IMG/VR virus record: IMGVR_UViG_3300035157_001159
Coordinates: 1 to 64,000 of that record
DNA from: a virus
Strand: one strand, 5' to 3'
DNA: 64,000 nucleotides
Shown here in pieces: positions 17,910 to 28,204 of this stretch. Below the pieces are notes generated by a model. It was not told the origin of the DNA, ran no database searches, and worked only from the letters and a program-made list of their open reading frames with translations. Position numbers and translations under genes: made by a program. The first letter of the stretch is position 1; every line of letters begins with the position of its first letter.

Positions 17910-20900
17910 ATGGCAAGGTTCAGAAGCGGAAGAGTCCCACATCAACATATCGGTATAACATCGTTTACCGATAATAAACTTGTCCTTGATGTTATAGGAA
18001 ATGCTAATATTAGTAATGATTTAGATGTTGGTGGTGATTTAAGAGCTCCTAGTATTATTGTTTCTGGTACTGCTCCTGCAGAGTTTGATGATGTCAGAGC
18101 AAGAAATTTAAGAATAAGTGGAATTGCTACCTTCCTTGGTAATGTTTCTATAGGTGGTACTTTAACTTATGAAGATGTAACTAATATAGATTCTCTTGGT
18201 ATTGTTACTGCTAGGACTGGTATTGATATACTTTCTGGTCCATTAGGTGCTGGTGGTACAGATGGAAAAGAAGGACAATATTTAAAGAGTGTTGGATATG
18301 GTGTAACTTGGTCTGATTTTCCTCAGTTAAGGGCAAGCACTACTTTTGTAATGAGTGCTGGTCAGGTATTAATTAATCATTCATATAATTCTGTTTTTGT
18401 TGATGTTTTCTATAATGGAGTTAAGTTATTAAGGAACACTGAATTTACAGCAAATAATGGTACTCAGATAGTTTTATTATCACCTGCTTTTGATGGTGAT
18501 ATTGTAGAAGTTATTTCATATAATACTATTAACACCACGGGAGGTGGTGGTGGCGGTGGCGGTGGTGCTCAAGTAAGTGTAGGTGACACCGCACCAAATG
18601 ATGCTGCTAGTGGTGATCTTTGGTGGAAATCTAATGAAGGTCAGTTAAAGATATACTATAGTGATGAAGATAGTTCACAGTGGGTTGATGCTGCTGCTGG
18701 CGGTGGAGGTGGCGGTGCTGTTTCATATACATTAACACCTGCAACTGATTCTGTATTGGGTGGTATTAAAGTAGGAACTGGATTAACAATTACTGCTACT
18801 GGAATTTTAAGTACTACTGGTAATAATAGTGGTGGTGGAGGATCTGGTACTTTAGAAGGTTTAAGTGATACAACTATATCATCTCCACAAACAGGACAGG
18901 TTTTAAAATATGAAGCTGGGCAGGGATGGATTAATGATTCTGCTTCTGGTGGTTTATCTGATATAATTTCTGACACTACTCCTCAGTTAGGTGGTGATCT
19001 TGATATAAATGGTAAGAAAATTGTAACAACTTCTAATTCCCATATACTATTCCAACCAAATGGAACTGGTAAGGTGGGTATTGGTAATATTACTGTTCCA
19101 TATTCACTATTTCATATTAAGGGATCTACTCCTGGTATTACATTACAGAGATCTGCTGATAGTGAAAGTTCGTTTATAGCTTTTCGTACTGTTTCTGGTA
19201 CTGTTGGTGGAAATATAGTACATGAGTCTAATGGAAATGATATAACATTTGGGTCTCTTGATAATTCTAATATTTTACAAGAACGCATAAGGTTATCTTC
19301 TACTGGAGTTAGACTAGCAGGTATTACTACTGTTAATGGTAATGTTGATATTAATGGTAATTTAGATGTTAGTGGTTCTTTAAATGGTGTTAGTTATATT
19401 ACTTCTGGTTCTTATGGATCTACCAAAACAATTGATGTAAAGGTTGTAACTAAGACATCAGCACATAGATATTTTGGAACTGGTAGTGCTAAAGGATATA
19501 CTTTAGATGGATTGGAATCTCCTTTCTTAACTTTAATTCCTGGTATAACATATAGATTTGATCAAGGTGATACTTCTAATGAGACTCATCAATTAAGATT
19601 TTATTTAGATTCTGGTAGACTTACTGAGTATACAACTGGTGTTACTTTTAATGGTAATGCTGGAACTGCTGGTGCTTATACTGAAATAGAAGTTAGTGAT
19701 TCTACTCCAATAGGTCTTCATTATCAATGTGTGAATCACCCACTGATGGGTAATTCAACTCAATCAAATGCAAATGGAATTAATAGCCCATATGATGCTG
19801 TTCTTGGTGGTAAGCTACAAGTAGCAGATCTTGCTACATTTGAGGGTATTGTTGATGTTAATAACATCATGAAAGCAACGACTGTTGTTTCTGAGAACAT
19901 TATTCAAAACTCTGTTGTTTATGCTGGTCTTGGTGGACAGCTTAGAGGAGATAATCATCTTCTTTATGATGAGAATTCCTTTAAGGTATCTGGTAAGAAT
20001 TTTCAAGTAACTGGTGCTCATTCATCATTTGATACTGTAGTTGTTTCTGGAATTGCTACATTTGCTGGTATTACTACATTTACTAGTGAGAATGTTTATA
20101 TTGACGAATCATTATACATTAAGAAAGAACTTTGGGTTACTGGTGTTAAGATTACTGGTGGTGACGAGGGTGCTGATCCACCTTCATATGGTGCAGATAT
20201 TGTAACTAGAAATTTAAAAACAACTGGTATTGTAACTACTGTTGGTCCTGTTAATTTTGAAAGTAATGTAACATTTGATAGTACTTATGACGCAATCTGG
20301 GATAAGAATGCAAGTAAGTTAATGTTTATGGATGGTGCTAGAGCAACCTTCGGTGATTCTGATGATCTAGAAATTATTCATACAGCAAATAAAAATATTA
20401 TTCATAGTGTTGGTGCTGGCACTACTATTGAATCTCAAATTAACACCAGTACTATTCATGAGATTAATCAATCTGGTATAGTTGTTAGTGGTGTAGCAAC
20501 AGCAACTAAGTTCTCTGGTGATGGATCTGGATTAACTCTCCTTCCAACTTTAAATACTTTAAGTGATGTTACTGCTCCTACTCCATCTGATGGAAATGTT
20601 TTAAAATGGAATGATAGTGTTGGTAAATGGCAGGCTCAAGCTGATGCTACTGGTGGTGGCGGTGGCGGTGGCAGTGAAACTGTAATTGTTCCTGTAGCAT
20701 ATGCTAAAGTTAATCAGGATACTGCTGGCACAGGCACTAATATGACATGGGGTGCTTATAATAGTTCTAATGGTGAAATGATATTCACCTTTGTAGGTGC
20801 TCAATCAGATGCAAACTATTATGTATTAGCAGAAAGGGAACAGTACGATACTCATACTGTTAGTATAACCAATAAGACAACAACAGGATTCAAGGCAACA

Positions 20901-23000
20901 TGGTTAGGTAATTCTGGTACAAACCCATTAGCACCTAGTATCTTTGGTGGTGTTCTTATAGTTTATGCTTCAACACCTACTAAGAATGTTGGTGCTGCTT
21001 TAGAGGATGTTACTGTTACTGTTGCCTCACCAGGAACAAATAATCTTCAGTATAATAATACAACTGGTTCTTTTACATTCACACCATATCTTCTACCTAC
21101 AGCAACCGCAAGTGATTTAGGTGGTGTTAAGGTTGATGGTACTACTATTACTATTAGTAATGGAGTCATTACAGCATCTGCTGCTGCTCCAAGTGTTTCT
21201 GCTCTTACTGATACAACAATATCTTCTGTAAATGATGGAGATATCCTTAAGTGGAATGGTGCTAAATGGGTTAATGATCCACTATCAAATAGTACAGGTG
21301 TTCCTAGATATACTGCTGTATCTAATTTCCCTGCGGCTGCTGCGAATCAGGGTCAATTAGCATTCTCTGATAATAATAAGTCATTATATCTTTCTGATGG
21401 AACTGATTGGACAGGACAGAGGGTAGTAACTACTGATTTCCAATCATCTGATTTCGCATCTATATTAGATAATTTTGAAAAGACTTATACAATTTCTGCT
21501 ACTAGTTATTCTGGTGGAAGTGGTTCATATAATAATGCTAGAAAGAGGATAAAGTTATCTGATAGTGAAACAACTCCTAATGTATCTCAGTTCGTTCTTC
21601 ATGCTGGTACTGGATTATCAATATCAGCTACAACAAATGCTCAGAGTGAAACTGAGATTGGATTATCTGTAAATTCTGGAAGCTTTAGCATGACTGCTGA
21701 AGACTCAAGTGGAGAATCAAATTCTATTCTAAGACTGACTGATAATCTAGCAAGTTCAAATGCTAATACTGATATTACATTTGCTGGTGGTAATGGATTA
21801 GTTATTTCCAGAACTGACGCTAATACTTTATTATTCACACAAGCTGATGCTAGTGGTACTGATTATACTGATACTGAAGCAAAGGCTGCTGCAGGTGCTG
21901 CTCTAGCACAAGGAACTCACGCAAGTATTAATGGTGGAACAGTAGGGTTCCAATATAATTCTGTTAATAAAACAATTGGAATGACACTTACTGGTGCTAC
22001 TTCCAATGAGAATACAACTTATGATCTTCTAGGTAGAAACACTACAACTAATGAAGCCTATATTGATTTAAAGGATAGTGATAATAATACAGATAGCATT
22101 CATTTCCAAGGTTCTAACGGAACTACAATTTCTTGGGATGCTACTTACAAGAGAATTACAATTGATAGTGCCACAGTTACTACTCCAGATTGGAATGTAA
22201 ATGGTGGTACATCTGCAAATCCTACAGGAACTGCTGGTGGCATTTTAAACAAGCCAACACTAAAGGATATAGCAACAACTGGAAAAATTAAGGATGCTAG
22301 TGACTTTGATGGAACTGCTTCTGATGATAATAATTCATTAAGATGGAACAATACACAACAGAAATGGATAGCATCAACAAATAATCTTGCTGATCTTTCC
22401 GATGTTTCTAATGCTACACCAGCAGACGGTCAAGTATTGAAATGGGATGATACAAATTCAGTATGGAAACCAGATACTGATGAGTCTGGTGCTAGTGGAT
22501 CAACAGCATTTAAGGGATTAAGTGATACACCTAATGATTATACTAGTTACGCTGGTAAATTCTTAAAGGTTAATTCTGCTGAGAATGGATTAGAGTTTAC
22601 TGATGCTGCTGGTGCTTCTACTATAAATGATGTTAATGCTACAACAGCTACTACTGTTGCTAATAATGCTTATGCTGAATTGGATATTACAGGTGAAACT
22701 GTATATACATTATTTAAAATTAAGCCAAGTGTTGCTTCATGGGTTAGATTATATGTTGATGATGCTTCAAGACAACTTGATGCTACAAGAAGTGAGGGTA
22801 GCGACCCAGTACCAGGAAGTGGAGTTCTTGCTGAAGTAAGAACTACGGGAGCAAATCAAGAGGTGTTAATAACACCTGGTGTTATGGGATTTAATAATGA
22901 TTCTCCAACAAGAACTAAGAAAATTTATGTAGCAATAAATAATAGGAGTGGTAGTGCCACAACCGTAACCGTGACGTTAACCATACTAAAATTAGGATAG
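17910..23000 (+). CDS. Giant tail-fibre protein with cupredoxin-like domain
   Basis: The 1696-residue fibre has beta repeats such as VSIGGTLTYEDVTNIDSLGIVTARTG, TTISSPQTGQVLKYE, and ATPADGQVLKWDDTNSVWKPD, separated by short poly-glycine hinges (GGGGGGGG). Around residues 500-620 it holds a cupredoxin-like domain. Ligand-type residues are His560 (ETHQLRF) and Cys607, His610 and Met613 (YQCVNHPLMG), a type-1 copper site pattern. The C-terminal ~150 residues end in a beta-sandwich (VRTTGANQEVLITPGVMGF). It would extend from the virion and contact host or environment. The copper site is a prediction from motif spacing only. Confidence 0.8.
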   Translation: MARFRSGRVPHQHIGITSFTDNKLVLDVIGNANISNDLDVGGDLRAPSIIVSGTAPAEFDDVRARNLRISGIATFLGNVSIGGTLTYEDVTNIDSLGIVTARTGIDILSGPLGAGGTDGKEGQYLKSVGYGVTWSDFPQLRASTTFVMSAGQVLINHSYNSVFVDVFYNGVKLLRNTEFTANNGTQIVLLSPAFDGDIVEVISYNTINTTGGGGGGGGGAQVSVGDTAPNDAASGDLWWKSNEGQLKIYYSDEDSSQWVDAAAGGGGGGAVSYTLTPATDSVLGGIKVGTGLTITATGILSTTGNNSGGGGSGTLEGLSDTTISSPQTGQVLKYEAGQGWINDSASGGLSDIISDTTPQLGGDLDINGKKIVTTSNSHILFQPNGTGKVGIGNITVPYSLFHIKGSTPGITLQRSADSESSFIAFRTVSGTVGGNIVHESNGNDITFGSLDNSNILQERIRLSSTGVRLAGITTVNGNVDINGNLDVSGSLNGVSYITSGSYGSTKTIDVKVVTKTSAHRYFGTGSAKGYTLDGLESPFLTLIPGITYRFDQGDTSNETHQLRFYLDSGRLTEYTTGVTFNGNAGTAGAYTEIEVSDSTPIGLHYQCVNHPLMGNSTQSNANGINSPYDAVLGGKLQVADLATFEGIVDVNNIMKATTVVSENIIQNSVVYAGLGGQLRGDNHLLYDENSFKVSGKNFQVTGAHSSFDTVVVSGIATFAGITTFTSENVYIDESLYIKKELWVTGVKITGGDEGADPPSYGADIVTRNLKTTGIVTTVGPVNFESNVTFDSTYDAIWDKNASKLMFMDGARATFGDSDDLEIIHTANKNIIHSVGAGTTIESQINTSTIHEINQSGIVVSGVATATKFSGDGSGLTLLPTLNTLSDVTAPTPSDGNVLKWNDSVGKWQAQADATGGGGGGGSETVIVPVAYAKVNQDTAGTGTNMTWGAYNSSNGEMIFTFVGAQSDANYYVLAEREQYDTHTVSITNKTTTGFKATWLGNSGTNPLAPSIFGGVLIVYASTPTKNVGAALEDVTVTVASPGTNNLQYNNTTGSFTFTPYLLPTATASDLGGVKVDGTTITISNGVITASAAAPSVSALTDTTISSVNDGDILKWNGAKWVNDPLSNSTGVPRYTAVSNFPAAAANQGQLAFSDNNKSLYLSDGTDWTGQRVVTTDFQSSDFASILDNFEKTYTISATSYSGGSGSYNNARKRIKLSDSETTPNVSQFVLHAGTGLSISATTNAQSETEIGLSVNSGSFSMTAEDSSGESNSILRLTDNLASSNANTDITFAGGNGLVISRTDANTLLFTQADASGTDYTDTEAKAAAGAALAQGTHASINGGTVGFQYNSVNKTIGMTLTGATSNENTTYDLLGRNTTTNEAYIDLKDSDNNTDSIHFQGSNGTTISWDATYKRITIDSATVTTPDWNVNGGTSANPTGTAGGILNKPTLKDIATTGKIKDASDFDGTASDDNNSLRWNNTQQKWIASTNNLADLSDVSNATPADGQVLKWDDTNSVWKPDTDESGASGSTAFKGLSDTPNDYTSYAGKFLKVNSAENGLEFTDAAGASTINDVNATTATTVANNAYAELDITGETVYTLFKIKPSVASWVRLYVDDASRQLDATRSEGSDPVPGSGVLAEVRTTGANQEVLITPGVMGFNNDSPTRTKKIYVAINNRSGSATTVTVTLTILKLG

Positions 23001-23007
23001 AAAAAAC

Positions 23008-25791
23008 ATGGCAGTAACTACCAATACAGTATCTGTAGGAACTGGAGACAATTGGACTAATTCACAATTATTAGACGCTATGGAATCAGCGTTCCAAGCA
23101 TGTGGACTTCATGGTGGTACTGCTAGATATGGAGTTCCTACTGCCTGTCTTGCTCCTGGTTTATCGTCAACTTCAGACAATCCTTCTGATTCTTCTACTA
23201 CTGGTGGTGTAGGTTCTGAAGCGTGGAAGACAGCAGCTCCTGCATTATCATATAGGACTAATCATGCTAGAAATTATGACGTAACACAAAAGACTGGGAA
23301 TACTGCTTGGATTATAAAAGAATATTGGCAACCAACTGGTGCGTCAAATGCTAATGATACATTAACTGTTCCTGCTAATTCCGCATTAACGACAGGAAAG
23401 GAAGTTGTTTGGTGTCCAGGACAATCAGATCAATCTTATAATATTTCTTTACTTACTTTAGGGCAAACCTATTGGGTTATACGTGTAGATGCTACAACAA
23501 TTAAATTAGCAACGTCTTCTACTAATGCTTTAAATGGAACTGCACAAAATATAGGTGGTGATGCTCCTACTGGTGGATGGACTGTAAATACAAGATTATA
23601 TGAACCAGCAGGTGCTACTTCAGAGAATAAAAAGATATCTGTTATAATGGGGGATACTATAAATTTACATTTTCCAAACAATGATGGAAGAAGTTTTAAA
23701 ACATATCAACAAGATTTACCAGGTGGTGATACTTTAGATAGTGATAAAGAATGGACGTATGATAATAGATCTAACCTACATTCACCAGGTATAGCATGGG
23801 GTAGTGATTGGTCTTATTTTCCTAATGAACAGAATACTAGTGGTACTGAGTGGTATGTGGGTAATCCATCTTCAACTGGTGATATAAAACGTTGGAGAGT
23901 TAGTACTAATAATGGGTTAAATCAAACTGATAAGGTAAAAACTACTGATTCAAATGGAGTAACACTATCGTTTAGTGTTGATAAACCTGCTCATATGAAT
24001 CAAGGAGGTATTATTGAGGCCGCATGGGGGACTAATACATATGACCTGGAACAAAGAAATTATAATATTGACAGAGGATGGTACACATCTAGTCCAAAAG
24101 TATATTCATACATTCATCCAACTCATTCTGCTATGAAGGGTGAGATTGAGATACTTCCTGGATATAATAATGGGTATAATTATATTAATCCTTTCTGGGA
24201 TGTTGAAATACCTAATACTAATGGTGGTGGAAGTGATGCTGGTGCTACAAATTTATTCTTAAGAGTTCGTAGATGGCATGGTTATAATAATTCTACACAT
24301 GGTGGTCGTATCAAAGATGTACAGGTTATAAATGTAGCATCAACTGCTACTAATCCATATAATTCTGGAACTGGATTAGGTGGTGGATGGAAGAGTTCGA
24401 CAAATCATTCTTTTACTATACTTGGTTCAAAGATTGGTGGTGTTGATGGTACAGATGATCTTGTTTTTGGTGAAAACACTGCAGAAACTTCTACTGGTGC
24501 TAGTGATGGAAAACCTTCTTTGATTTGTACAGATTTTGGTGGAGCGAATGATGGTAAGTTTTTCTTAAAATCAAAGCATGGTAGGTTCGCAGTTCTGAGA
24601 GTAGTTAATGATGCTACTAAGAAGTATGGAACCACCTTCTATTCATTCTCATTAGCTGATGGTCCTGGTGATGCTTATCAGAATACTATGTTCATTAATT
24701 CTGGTACTTATGTTGAAGTAATGAATTGTATGGGGATACATCATAATAAGAATGAGGGTGGTTTTGGTGATGATGATATCTTTGAGTATGGTTATTTTTG
24801 TGGTGTAATGGGTGAAGAGAGACAATATGCTCCTTATTGTGCTGTACATAATGGATATGTTAATATGGATGATTATCTAGAAACATCCAATCAAATTAGC
24901 TATGGATCTTTTTATCGATTCTGTAAGCCAACTAATTCAAATGACGCTGCATTAAAAATACATTGGTATAAAGGAAACAATGCCCAAGATCCTAATTTTT
25001 CTATATTGTCTTTTGTACAAACAGTTAATACAGAAGCTATTACTTGGTTTACTTTTAGTATTCCAAAAGGACCTCAATTTATGAATCCAAATCCTGGAAT
25101 TGATTATGATGAACTCTATAATGGATCAATTACTCGATTTGGTCATGATAGAGAAACTAATTATTATTCAAGTGAAGTTAAGAATGGATGGGATGATTCT
25201 GTTTTTGTTACTGCTACTCGTATCCCAGGATGGACAGCTGATTCAAAAAGTACAGTAAGTGATCCTCCTACACTATACACAAAATGTAGAGACGCAATGT
25301 GGGGTTATTTAAGAACTTATAGAGGACTTACTAATAGTGGTTGGACTAGTGCTGGTGGTAAGGCAGAAGTAGTATCTCGTTGGCAACCTTCTATAGCAAC
25401 TTATAAAAGAGGTAATGATTATGATTGGAATAGTCATGGTACATTTTATTATAGGAATTCTGATATTGATAAGATTAGTAGTGCTACGTCTTCCGCAAAC
25501 CAAACAACTGGTGTTTCTGCCACCTCAGATTATTATAGACCAGTAAAAGGTATTCCTCTTCAGTCAAATCTTGTTCCTTGTCCATATTATCTACCAGATG
25601 ATTTTGTATTAATTCATATAGGTGCTTCACCAGGAGATACTGAATATAGGCAGGGTGATACTATAACAGTTATATCTGGTGTTGAAGTTTACCAAATAAT
25701 ATATGCTTGTTATAATCAAGCTGAGTATGATTATGATGAAGCTGCTTCAAATTTAGTTAATGGTGTTCTTCTCTGTGCGAGGATTACTTAA
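23008..25791 (+). CDS. Large virion-type protein of unknown fold
   Basis: The 927-residue product starts VTTNTVSVGTGDNWTNSQLLDAMESAFQACGLHGG, has a short LTVPANSALTTGKEVVWCPG-type beta module near residue 115, and continues with many aromatic and Asn/Gly-rich stretches (RWHGYNNSTHGGRIKDVQVINVAS, PCPYYLPDDFVLIHIG). It is coupled to the next gene by a TAATG junction. Its place inside the fibre array and its composition suggest a structural or adhesin role. No family recognised and no catalytic motif seen. Confidence 0.7.
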   Translation: MAVTTNTVSVGTGDNWTNSQLLDAMESAFQACGLHGGTARYGVPTACLAPGLSSTSDNPSDSSTTGGVGSEAWKTAAPALSYRTNHARNYDVTQKTGNTAWIIKEYWQPTGASNANDTLTVPANSALTTGKEVVWCPGQSDQSYNISLLTLGQTYWVIRVDATTIKLATSSTNALNGTAQNIGGDAPTGGWTVNTRLYEPAGATSENKKISVIMGDTINLHFPNNDGRSFKTYQQDLPGGDTLDSDKEWTYDNRSNLHSPGIAWGSDWSYFPNEQNTSGTEWYVGNPSSTGDIKRWRVSTNNGLNQTDKVKTTDSNGVTLSFSVDKPAHMNQGGIIEAAWGTNTYDLEQRNYNIDRGWYTSSPKVYSYIHPTHSAMKGEIEILPGYNNGYNYINPFWDVEIPNTNGGGSDAGATNLFLRVRRWHGYNNSTHGGRIKDVQVINVASTATNPYNSGTGLGGGWKSSTNHSFTILGSKIGGVDGTDDLVFGENTAETSTGASDGKPSLICTDFGGANDGKFFLKSKHGRFAVLRVVNDATKKYGTTFYSFSLADGPGDAYQNTMFINSGTYVEVMNCMGIHHNKNEGGFGDDDIFEYGYFCGVMGEERQYAPYCAVHNGYVNMDDYLETSNQISYGSFYRFCKPTNSNDAALKIHWYKGNNAQDPNFSILSFVQTVNTEAITWFTFSIPKGPQFMNPNPGIDYDELYNGSITRFGHDRETNYYSSEVKNGWDDSVFVTATRIPGWTADSKSTVSDPPTLYTKCRDAMWGYLRTYRGLTNSGWTSAGGKAEVVSRWQPSIATYKRGNDYDWNSHGTFYYRNSDIDKISSATSSANQTTGVSATSDYYRPVKGIPLQSNLVPCPYYLPDDFVLIHIGASPGDTEYRQGDTITVISGVEVYQIIYACYNQAEYDYDEAASNLVNGVLLCARIT

Positions 25792-26102
25792 TGACTGCTC
25801 ATGATTTAACTAATTCTATGTCATCTGGTGCTGCTTTATATGGCAATTTTCGAGATACTAATAATAGAAATATTAATGTTTCTAGAGAAGGTGGTGGTGT
25901 TAATATTGCGTATGAAGAGATGAGTCCTATAGATGAGGACAATGTTAGGACTAATTTTAGTTCTATTGTTAGGAGGATAAGTCCTACAGCTGTCCTTGAG
26001 GCATTTACTATGAATAAGTTATCAAGTTCTATTCGTGGATGGATAACTGGTCGAAGACCTGCTACGGGGCAACAATATCCTAGAGGATATTACAATAAAT
26101 AA
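25791..26102 (+). CDS. Small protein coupled to the 23008 gene
   Basis: The 103-residue product is polar, with GAALYGNFRDTNNRNINVSREGGGVNIAYEEMSPIDEDNVRTN followed by an amphipathic basic C-terminus ending in RPATGQQYPRGYYNK. It starts at the TAATG junction, so its synthesis is likely tied to the large protein before it, perhaps as partner or assembly factor. Not recognised. Confidence 0.65.
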   Translation: MTAHDLTNSMSSGAALYGNFRDTNNRNINVSREGGGVNIAYEEMSPIDEDNVRTNFSSIVRRISPTAVLEAFTMNKLSSSIRGWITGRRPATGQQYPRGYYNK

Positions 26103-26124
26103 CATCTGGAGGATGATGTAAAGT

Positions 26125-26619
26125 ATGGCCATACAATTTCCACAAGGTCCTGTTATTGGACAGGTTCATAATGAATCTGGTAAGAGTTGGGTTTTTGATG
26201 GGTTTACTTGGGTTGTTCAATTACAACTTCCTATTGGTTCGGCAACTACTCTTGGTGCTTTCAGAGTAGGAAGTGGTTTAGGGGTTGATCCTCAGACTGG
26301 AATTTTAACTGTTACTGATGCTCCAGCACTTGCTGGAATATCTACTAGTGGATCTACTGCTTTTAATGATTTAACTGTTACTAATTTAAATGTAACTGGT
26401 ACTCGTTTTGGTGAACTTGCTGGTGGAGAAAGCACAGTTGGGAGTAGTGGATTTTTATATAATGTAATATCATTTCCAAGAACAATTAGTGTTACTGAAC
26501 ATACATCAGTCACTCCAAATATGCTTGATGATATAGCATATGTTAAACATGAGGAAGTGTTAATTAATGAAGATGTAGATTTAACTATATCTGATGGAGA
26601 CTTTATAATATTTCATTGA
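26125..26619 (+). CDS. Short fibre-type protein
   Basis: The 164-residue product has IQFPQGPVIGQVHNESGKSWVFDGFTWVVQ, a 'W-x-FDG-x-W' strand pair common at the start of marine phage fibres, then beta repeats LGAFRVGSGLGVDPQTGILTVTD and LTVTNLNVTGT, and a C-terminal NEDVDLTISDGDFIIFH. It looks like a small homologue of the longer fibres on either side. A GGAGGATG ribosome site lies about 10 bases ahead of the start. Confidence 0.7.
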   Translation: MAIQFPQGPVIGQVHNESGKSWVFDGFTWVVQLQLPIGSATTLGAFRVGSGLGVDPQTGILTVTDAPALAGISTSGSTAFNDLTVTNLNVTGTRFGELAGGESTVGSSGFLYNVISFPRTISVTEHTSVTPNMLDDIAYVKHEEVLINEDVDLTISDGDFIIFH

Positions 26620-26630
26620 TCTATGATCAG

Positions 26631-26638
26631 TATAAATA
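26631..26638 (+). promoter_or_regulatory. T4-type late promoter box TATAAATA
   Basis: Exact consensus 22 bases ahead of the fibre gene at 26661. Confidence 0.72.
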
Positions 26639-26660
26639 CAATTAACATTGGTAATAAGTA

Positions 26661-28196
26661 ATGTCTAGGCTTAGAGCAGATAAATTTGTTAATAAGGCCG
26701 CTGCTGGTGCACCAGAATTAACTTATGGAGCAAACATACCAGTTAGTGGTACTCTTACTGGTGATGGGGGAGTTAATATAAGTGGAGTTTGTACTGCTGG
26801 TAAATTTGTAGGAGATGGATCGGGACTATCAGGTGTTACCGCATCTGGTACAGGTATTGTTTGTTTAGAGGATGAATCTCTAGTTGGTACAGCAGGTACT
26901 TTTAATTTTGGAACAAATATTTCAGTAAGTCCAGTTTCTGCTGGTGTTGCAACAATAACTTCAGTTAATACAGATACAAATACTACTTATGGTATGCTAC
27001 CTGTATTGGATGGTAGTAATGTTAAATTAAGATTAGCTGGATCAGATGGATCTGAAGATGATACTCTATTAACAGCAGGTACAGGTATTTCTTTTGCTGG
27101 ACTTACTGCTAATGGATTCACAATAGAAAGTTCAATAGTTGGTTTATCAAATGTTGTAGAAGATACTACTCCTCAACTTGGTGGTAATTTAGATCTTAAT
27201 AGTAAAATTATTGAAGGTACGGGTACTATTAATATTACGGGTGGTGTATCAGCGACTATATTTACTGGTGCTTTTAATGGTGCTGCTAATGGATTAAGTG
27301 GTACTCCAGATATTGCTGTAAGAAATATTGTTGCTGCTGCTGCGACCTTCACTGGTGACGTAAGCATTGGTGGAACTCTAACTTATGAAGACGTAACTAA
27401 TGTTGACGTATTGGGTATATCCACATTTGCTAATGATGTTTATTTTGAATCAAATTACAGTGGCCTTGATGCTGATGCCATGTATTGGGATACGAGTAAT
27501 GGAGCACTTCAGTTCCAAGACTCTGTTAAGATATACATGGGTCCAACTTCCACATCAGTTGCTTCGACTCAACCAGGTCCTGGTGCTGGATTAGAAATAG
27601 AAGGAAATTCTAGTTATGGACTTATAAAAGGAACAAATAATATATTAATTAGAGCTGCTCAGTATGGTGGTAATGGTGAAGTTGAAATTCAAGGTGCTAC
27701 TAGTAACAAGGGTATAAAAGTTACAGGTGGTGCTGGAGTACAGATATACTATAATGATAATGAAAAAATAGTTACTACTAACACAGGAGCGATAGTTACT
27801 GGAGTATTAACTGCTACTACATTTAGTGGTCCTGTTGTTACTGATGATTTAACTATAGGTTCAACGGTTGGAATCGCAACCTCAGGTGGAGTGTTTACAG
27901 CAGTTCCTGGAGCACCTGAAGATTTAAATATTTTCCCTGTTGCTACTGAAGATTATAAGTCTATTGAGTATACGGTTCATTTCACTAATGGAAATAATAT
28001 ACAAGCACAGAAGATCCTAGTGATGCAGAATGGATCATCCGCATATTATACTGAGTATGCGATTATGTCTAATCCAAATAAGATAGCATCTCTTGGAGCA
28101 ATAGTTAGTGGTGGTAACTGTAAATTACAAGCAACACCTGAATCTGGTATAAGTGGTGTAACCACCTTTAGATTAGTTAGACAAACTATACTATAG
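26661..28196 (+). CDS. Tail-fibre-like protein with GGTLTYEDVTN repeat
   Basis: The 511-residue fibre has VSGTLTGDGGVNISGVCTAGKFVGDGSGL, VEDTTPQLGGNLDLNSKIIEG, and DVSIGGTLTYEDVTNVDVLGISTF. The last is nearly identical to a segment in the 17910 fibre, indicating domain sharing. The C-terminus (APEDLNIFPVATEDYKSIEYTVHFTNGNNIQAQKILVMQNG, then SGVTTFRLVRQTIL) is a beta-sandwich cap widespread in marine phage fibres. It has its own late promoter. Confidence 0.78.
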   Translation: MSRLRADKFVNKAAAGAPELTYGANIPVSGTLTGDGGVNISGVCTAGKFVGDGSGLSGVTASGTGIVCLEDESLVGTAGTFNFGTNISVSPVSAGVATITSVNTDTNTTYGMLPVLDGSNVKLRLAGSDGSEDDTLLTAGTGISFAGLTANGFTIESSIVGLSNVVEDTTPQLGGNLDLNSKIIEGTGTINITGGVSATIFTGAFNGAANGLSGTPDIAVRNIVAAAATFTGDVSIGGTLTYEDVTNVDVLGISTFANDVYFESNYSGLDADAMYWDTSNGALQFQDSVKIYMGPTSTSVASTQPGPGAGLEIEGNSSYGLIKGTNNILIRAAQYGGNGEVEIQGATSNKGIKVTGGAGVQIYYNDNEKIVTTNTGAIVTGVLTATTFSGPVVTDDLTIGSTVGIATSGGVFTAVPGAPEDLNIFPVATEDYKSIEYTVHFTNGNNIQAQKILVMQNGSSAYYTEYAIMSNPNKIASLGAIVSGGNCKLQATPESGISGVTTFRLVRQTIL

Positions 28197-28204
28197 TGTG
28201 AAAC

